Shown one piece after another: positions 5,465-5,569 of a DNA stretch of 5,569 nt (positions within the stretch are counted from its first letter, which is position 1; each line of letters starts with the position of its first letter). The DNA is from Gammaproteobacteria bacterium (GTDB lineage: Bacteria > Pseudomonadota > Gammaproteobacteria > Steroidobacterales > Steroidobacteraceae). The DNA lies in the NCBI GenBank assembly GCA_030038645.1, contig JASHSR010000087.1, positions 1 through 5,569 of the forward strand, in the 5' to 3' direction. The notes beneath the pieces were generated by a model that worked only from the letters and a program-made list of their open reading frames with translations, made no database searches and was not told the origin of the DNA. A program made the position numbers and the translations under genes.

Positions 5465-5569
5465 AACGAAGCCCACGACCTGCGGGTGCCCGCCGTCGCC
5501 GAGCCCGGGCCCTGGCGGGCAGCCGCTTCACGCGGCTGGGCGAATATTCTGGTTCACTCGGAACAGGTT
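5465..5569 (+). other. Unassigned window edge; weak possible start of a plus-strand gene
   Basis: The frame containing GTG 5486 stays open to the window edge and ends ...RGWANILVHSEQV. It has no ATG and no clear Shine-Dalgarno, and other frames are also open, as is common in GC-rich DNA. A 7-bp stem with a 5-nt loop (arms 5520-5526 and 5532-5538) has no T-tract. I make no gene call. Confidence 0.15.

Overview
This GC-rich window looks like a chromosomal segment of a Gram-negative proteobacterium. The supporting clues are the tail of a type VI secretion FHA protein, a CbtB/CbtA cobalt transporter pair, an outer-membrane-type lipoprotein and a tRNA-Ser with encoded CCA. I cannot name the genus from the sequence.

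Layout from left to right. Bases 2-274 (+) are the last 90 codons of a TagH/ImpI-like T6SS protein. Convergent to it is a minus-strand block read from right to left: a histidine-phosphatase-family protein (4076 to 3492), then, 9 nt later, an FtsH-family AAA+ membrane protein (3482 to 1623), and after a 108-nt gap a lipoprotein (1514 to 369). The lipoprotein combines one c-type heme motif (CVSCH) with a squalene-cyclase/prenyltransferase-like alpha/alpha-toroid region. Divergent from this block, across a 167-nt regulatory region, are cbtB (4244-4477) and cbtA (4521-5267) on the plus strand. They are closed by a strong intrinsic terminator and followed by a convergent tRNA-Ser(CGA) gene (5330-5422, minus). 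The last ~145 nt hold a possible tRNA promoter and no gene that I can call.

The main finding is in the FtsH homologue. The AAA+ machinery (Walker A and B, pore loop, arginine fingers) and the rest of the M41 peptidase domain are intact, including the third zinc ligand Asp and the catalytic Glu. However, both histidines of the HExxH zinc site are arginine (REGGR), so it should be an ATP-driven unfoldase or chaperone without its own protease activity, or a partner subunit for another FtsH. It is tightly coupled to a histidine-phosphatase-family protein whose usual RHG signature reads CHA.

Functionally, CbtB/CbtA suggest cobalt uptake for cobalamin. The divergent phosphatase could belong to the same pathway, but this is inferred from context only. 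The heme-toroid lipoprotein has its own TTGACA promoter-like element placed so that transcription would begin at or next to its ATG, which suggests a leaderless mRNA. No mobile element, CRISPR array or rRNA was seen.
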